Shown here: piece after piece, positions 60,716 through 64,000 of the stretch
Position numbering within the stretch: position 1 is the first letter of the stretch
Layout: the number at the start of each line of letters is the position of its first letter
Notes under the pieces: model-generated
The model's input: the letters and a program-made list of their open reading frames with translations, nothing else
What the model was told of the DNA's origin: nothing
The model's database searches: none
Translations under genes and position numbers: made by a program
Origin: Flavobacteriales bacterium
GTDB lineage: Bacteria; Bacteroidota; Bacteroidia; Flavobacteriales_F; PHOS-HE28
NCBI GenBank assembly: GCA_030584065.1
Contig: CP129489.1
Span: 3,329,497 to 3,393,496 of the forward strand
Direction: 5' to 3'
DNA length: 64,000 nt

Positions 60716-62274
60716 GCGGCGCGGTGCAGGCGGGCCGCGCGCTCCTTGAGCGTCAGCGCAAAGGGCTTGCCCAAGATGCGGCTCTCGGCCCAGGCGATGG
60801 GGTCGAGGTGGTCGAGTACACGGCGTTCCATAGGGTCTTCGAGCAGCGCAAGCGTGTCCTCGCGGAAGTCGGTGAGGGCCTGGGTGCGCTCCTGGGCGCT
60901 CTTGGCGCGCGCGAGCGAACGCATCAGCTGCAGCAGGCGGGGCTCGAAGCGATGGACCACGCGATGGATGCGCAGGTAGCGCTCCGTGTTGCGCACCGCG
61001 TAGGGCAGCAGGTCGTACTTGCCCAGGTCGGCCAGGATCAGCAGGTGCAGCAGCCGCGTGAAGCAGGCCGTATCACTGGTGTCGTCGTGCCGGGTGGCGT
61101 TCAGGGCCTCGTTGGCGCGTTTGAGCGCGCCCTCCGGATCGCCGGCCGCGAGGTGTGCGTAGGCGGACAGGTATTGCAGCGCCGCGCGGCGCACGGGTCC
61201 AAGGCGCGGTCCGTGCTGCCTCAGGCCGCGCTCCAGCACCGGCATGAGCTCCATGGCGCGCTCCACCTGGCCTACGCGCAGGTGCATGCTCAGCTCAAGG
61301 CTCGTGGTGGTGGCGAAGAGCTTCACATCCAGGTCCTCGGTCTCGGGCATGCCCCATTGGGCCGGCAGGGCGCGGAAGCGTCTGAGCAGCTCGAAGGCCT
61401 CGTCGTGCAGGCCGCATTGCACGGTAACGTAGGCTAGGTTGCTCATCACGCCCAGGATCAGGTTCGGCTCTTCCTTGAACCGGTGCCGCTCGCGCTCAAG
61501 CAGGTCCAGGTTGGCGAGGAGATGCCGACGGCTCTCTTGCGCCGCACCGGCGGCGAAGGCGGCAGCGCTGCGCACATGATGGTGCAGGAACTGGGCCTGC
61601 GAGGTGAGCAGCTCCGCCCCGTCGTGCAGCAGCGGGTGTTGAAGCAGGACCTGCACCGCGGCCAGGGCGGCGGCTCCACGTGCGCTGCCCTGCCGATAGA
61701 GCAGCAGGAACAGGCGGCTCTTCACGTCCCATAGTGCGTCGATCTGGGCCTGGGCTTCCCGCAACCGGCCCGAACGCTCCCGCATCGTGTCGAGCCCCGC
61801 ATCATCCAGGCCGGCGTAATTGCGGCATTCATGCAGCCGTCGCTCCCAATCGGCCACCTGCTGCAGGCCGGGCAGCCGCTCCATGGCTTCGGCCATCTTC
61901 CGTGCGCTCTGCAGCACCTTCCAAGCGTCGGTATACAGCGCGCGCTTGTGCAGCAGCTCCACCTGGTGCAGCAGACGGTGCAAGCGGGCATCCGTGGAGC
62001 TTTCCGCATGGAAGGCCTCCAGGCTGTGCAGGATCGCCTCGTAGAGCCGGCGCTTGGTGATGGCGAAATGCCGCATGAACGGCGCTTCCTGGAACCGCTC
62101 GAGGAGGGCGCGCTCATCGAAGACGGGCATGCCGGCGATGGCATCGAAAAGCACCTGCTGGTTGCTGCCTGGTTCCTGTCCGTTGCGGGCCAAATGCACC
62201 TTGAAGTAGCGCTTCTCGGCCGGGCTCATCGACTGGATGAGGCGATGCACATGGTCCTGGCTGGTATGCGGCAT
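60712..62274 (-). CDS. Large alpha-helical protein of unknown function
   Basis: About 520 residues, nearly all helical and rich in Leu, Arg, Ala and His, without signal peptide or membrane segment. The opening RLIQSMSPAEKRYFKVHL is distinctive, and the central part has TPR-like spacing (AALAAVQVLLQHPLLHDGAE, later LQYLSAYAHLAAGDPEGALK). I recall proteins with this opening as common in Flavobacteriales but uncharacterised. A start at 62274 is chosen because the conserved-looking segment begins there and a minus-strand TACTTTCC box lies upstream. Confidence 0.68.
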   Translation of the reverse strand: MPHTSQDHVHRLIQSMSPAEKRYFKVHLARNGQEPGSNQQVLFDAIAGMPVFDERALLERFQEAPFMRHFAITKRRLYEAILHSLEAFHAESSTDARLHRLLHQVELLHKRALYTDAWKVLQSARKMAEAMERLPGLQQVADWERRLHECRNYAGLDDAGLDTMRERSGRLREAQAQIDALWDVKSRLFLLLYRQGSARGAAALAAVQVLLQHPLLHDGAELLTSQAQFLHHHVRSAAAFAAGAAQESRRHLLANLDLLERERHRFKEEPNLILGVMSNLAYVTVQCGLHDEAFELLRRFRALPAQWGMPETEDLDVKLFATTTSLELSMHLRVGQVERAMELMPVLERGLRQHGPRLGPVRRAALQYLSAYAHLAAGDPEGALKRANEALNATRHDDTSDTACFTRLLHLLILADLGKYDLLPYAVRNTERYLRIHRVVHRFEPRLLQLMRSLARAKSAQERTQALTDFREDTLALLEDPMERRVLDHLDPIAWAESRILGKPFALTLKERAARLHRAA

Positions 62275-62374
62275 GGCAGGGGTATCAGGTACGGGAAAGT
62301 ACCCGGAGGCCCTGTTGCGCCCCAAGCTCCTGCGGGGAATGGTTGCAATGGCCCAGCGATGGGTGGAAATGAAA

Positions 62375-62394
62375 ACGCCCGGTGACCCGGGCGT
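62375..62394 (-). terminator. Intrinsic terminator of the small lipoprotein gene
   Basis: Eight-bp stem ACGCCCGG / CCGGGCGT with a 4-base loop; on the minus strand the stem is followed by TTTTC, a T-run in the right place. It lies 28 bp after the stop at 62422. Confidence 0.75.
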
Positions 62395-62421
62395 CCATCG
62401 GAGGAAGCGCGCTGAGGGGGG

Positions 62422-62685
62422 TCAGCTCGGCTTCTTCTTGCGATTGCGCTCTCCGTCACCAACGTCGTCACCGTCGTCGCTGATGGATGCACCGTCCTTG
62501 TCCGTCTTGCGGCCCGAACCCTGCCCTGAATTGGAGGGGTCGGTTTCCGAGGTGATGCCACCCTTGCTCTTGGTCGTACCGTTTTCATTCGCATGGCACG
62601 GCCCGATGGCCTCCTCCTTGGCGCAGCTGACGGCCATGAACGCGAGCAGGGCCAAGGTCAACAGATATGAAGGAATCCGACGCAT
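62422..62685 (-). CDS. Small lipoprotein with acidic low-complexity tail
   Basis: An 87-residue lipoprotein. The signal ends LLAFMAVSC, with Cys about residue 21 as the lipidated residue. The rest is hydrophilic: a Cys (GPCHANENG) and then a Ser/Gly/Asp-rich stretch ending DDGDDVGDGERNRKKKPS. I do not know a function. A textbook promoter precedes it: -7 TACATTTG and a TTG exactly 20 bp further upstream. Its own terminator follows, so it is an independent, probably strongly expressed unit. Confidence 0.75.
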   Translation of the reverse strand: MRRIPSYLLTLALLAFMAVSCAKEEAIGPCHANENGTTKSKGGITSETDPSNSGQGSGRKTDKDGASISDDGDDVGDGERNRKKKPS

Positions 62686-62696
62686 GATTCGATTGT

Positions 62697-62727
62697 CAAA
62701 TGTAGTGCACGGAATGGCCGTTCACAA
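62697..62727 (-). promoter_or_regulatory. Consensus promoter of the small lipoprotein gene
   Basis: Minus-strand TTG (62727-62725), 20 bases, then TACATTTG (62704-62697). This is the closest match to the Bacteroidota sigma-A consensus in the window. The -33 TTG lies in the last codons of the sensor kinase gene at 62722. Confidence 0.7.
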
Positions 62728-64000
62728 GCCCTCGGCGGACTTTATTACGGACTGTTGGACAGGCAGTTCGATGGTCACCTCCGTGCCAATGCTCCGTTGG
62801 CTGGCCAGGTCCCACCGTTGCTTGGGCCCATCAATCCGGATATCGGTCAATTCGAGCCGACGCAAGACATCCGCCCGGCCCTTGGTGATCTCGATGCCCC
62901 TGGAGATGTGGTCGTTCTCCTGACCGGCTTTGGCCTTGCGGCTTTCGTCGACGCCGATGCCGTCATCCGCAATCCGCACCATGACCCGGCCTGCGTCCGT
63001 AGTGGGTTCCACGGTGATCTCCACATGCCCTTGGTGCCCCATGGGCAGGATGCCGTGCCAGATGCTGTTCTCCACGTAGGGCTGAAGCATCATGGCGGGC
63101 AGGCGCACCTGAGTGGCATCCACCGCGGGGTCCACCGCGATGGTGTAGCGGAACTTGTCCTTGAAGCGCATGTGCTCCAGCTTCAGGTAGAGCTCCAAGC
63201 GCTCCAATTCCTCGGCCAGCGTGGTGGTGTCGCTCTGGCTGGCATCGAGGTTCTTACGGATGAGCTTCGCGAAGCTGGTGAGGTAGCGGCTGGCCGTGGC
63301 CCGGTCCTGCCGGTTGATGTGGAACTGGATGCTGTTGAGGGCGTTGAAGACGAAATGGCGGTTCATGTTGGCGTTGAGCGCCTGCTGCTCCAGCTGCAGC
63401 ATGCGCGACCGAAGCACCAGCTGCCGCGTGCGCTCACGGCGCTCCCGCCTTTGGGTGCGGATGCGGTGGATGCCCCAGGCCAGGGCTGCGGCAGCGGCCG
63501 CGCAGGCGGCGAAGAACCACCAGCGTGCCCAGTAGGGCGGGTCGATTCGGAAGGAGAAGGTCGCTGGAGCGCTCCAAGGGCCATTGCCCACGGCGGCCAT
63601 CACCTCGAAGGTGTAGTCGCCATGCGGGAGGTTGCTGAAGCTGGCGAAGCGGGCTTCCGTGGCGGGCAGCCAGTCGGGATCGAGGCCCGTGAGGCGGTAT
63701 CGGAAGCGCACTTGCTCGGGTCGGTTGAAGGCAACGGCCGTATAATCGAAGGTGAGGTAGTGGCGCCGATAGGAGAGGTGCAGGCCGGCCGGCAGCCCAT
63801 CGGCATCCAGGCTGTCGCAGGCATCCTTCCAAGCGCTGGGCTGCAGGAAGGAGCGCACACCGGTGATGTGCACCCGCGGCACTGGATCCGAGGCCGCATG
63901 GCCATTGGTCAAGGGGCTGTGCAGCACGGTGCCCGATGCGCTGCCGAAGAGGAGTCGCCCTTTCGTCCAGGCGTGGGCCGCGTTCAGGTTGAACTCGAGT
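62722..64000 (-). CDS. 3' part of a Reg_prop/Y_Y_Y sensor kinase, cut by the window edge
   Basis: The reading frame stays open to the right edge, so the gene starts beyond 64000. The visible N-terminal part (FNLNAAHAWTKGRLLFGSAS) resembles a Reg_prop propeller blade. A Y_Y_Y domain follows (YRLTGLDPDWLPATEARFAS, then LPHGDYTFEVMA), then one helix (WWFFAACAAAAAALAWGI). The LytS-type kinase core has NMNRHFVFNALNSIQF with the phosphoacceptor His, and the ATPase part has PAMMLQPYVENSIWHG and DDGIGV. Such kinases usually pair with a LytTR regulator; none lies downstream here, so the partner may be upstream outside the window. At least 420 residues are visible. Confidence 0.9.
   Translation of the reverse strand, partial: LEFNLNAAHAWTKGRLLFGSASGTVLHSPLTNGHAASDPVPRVHITGVRSFLQPSAWKDACDSLDADGLPAGLHLSYRRHYLTFDYTAVAFNRPEQVRFRYRLTGLDPDWLPATEARFASFSNLPHGDYTFEVMAAVGNGPWSAPATFSFRIDPPYWARWWFFAACAAAAAALAWGIHRIRTQRRERRERTRQLVLRSRMLQLEQQALNANMNRHFVFNALNSIQFHINRQDRATASRYLTSFAKLIRKNLDASQSDTTTLAEELERLELYLKLEHMRFKDKFRYTIAVDPAVDATQVRLPAMMLQPYVENSIWHGILPMGHQGHVEITVEPTTDAGRVMVRIADDGIGVDESRKAKAGQENDHISRGIEITKGRADVLRRLELTDIRIDGPKQRWDLASQRSIGTEVTIELPVQQSVIKSAEGL

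Overview
The window is GC-rich chromosomal DNA from a member of the Bacteroidota, most likely a high-GC Flavobacteriales-type organism. The evidence is internal: five secreted proteins end in type IX secretion (T9SS) C-terminal sorting domains with a W/YPNP..G motif; start codons are preceded by Bacteroidota-type -7 boxes (TAnnTTTG, TAnnTTCG, TAnnTTGC) rather than Shine-Dalgarno sequences; and GEVED, Haem_bd, TMEM220, DUF6272, two-permease Lol-type ABC exporters and a carboxypeptidase-regulatory TonB-dependent receptor all occur. I see no phage, IS transposase, CRISPR array or rRNA. There is one tRNA (Ala, GGC) and one probable structured small RNA.

Layout. 1-1.8 kb: start of a cut-off exported protein, a GIY-YIG-like protein, a decayed hydroxylaminobenzene-mutase-like gene, a haem-binding-domain cytochrome, and a C-terminal scrap of an outer-membrane barrel gene. 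1.9-10.5 kb: a T9SS-secreted propeller protein, then a leftward cluster of LolA-like carrier, RsgA, two FtsX permeases, an ABC ATPase and an outer-membrane barrel whose 5' end was rewritten by a dispersed repeat. 10.5-22 kb: P-type cation ATPase, frameshifted haem-binding pseudogene, HI0933-type flavoprotein, DUF6544 protein, TonB protein plus OmpR-type response regulator and histidine kinase, the small RNA, TMEM220 protein and a TonB-dependent receptor. 22-28 kb: aldehyde dehydrogenase, a SiaB-like GHKL protein divergent from an unusual HD domain-polyphosphate kinase fusion, and tRNA-Ala. 28-42.8 kb: fructosamine kinase, aldo/keto reductase, a second two-component pair, an ABC exporter with lipoprotein adaptor, a RidA-family deaminase with a lipoprotein, the DUF2339/DUF3999 pair, a DUF418 protein and a DASS-family carrier. 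43-54.3 kb: four large T9SS cargo proteins built from shared repeat modules, interrupted by an opposite-strand SDR. 54.3-64 kb: small exported protein, 3-hydroxyanthranilate dioxygenase and ACMS decarboxylase, a DnaE-type polymerase, ThiL, an alpha-helical protein, a small lipoprotein and a cut-off Reg_prop/Y_Y_Y sensor kinase.

How the genes work together. Four loci together encode the lower kynurenine (3-hydroxyanthranilate) route: HAAO and ACMSD at 55 kb, an ALDH8A1-like dehydrogenase at 22 kb, a 2-aminomuconate-deaminase-like RidA at 35 kb, and possibly the SDR at 44 kb. They are scattered rather than in one operon. Surface and envelope functions dominate the rest: secreted repeat proteins, two ABC exporters, TonB and a TonB-dependent receptor, and three sensor kinases. 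Three or four gene remnants show active decay. The HD-PPK1 fusion, the structured RNA beside a two-component operon, the repeat element rewriting a gene start, and the near-identical 375-bp repeats are the items most worth follow-up.
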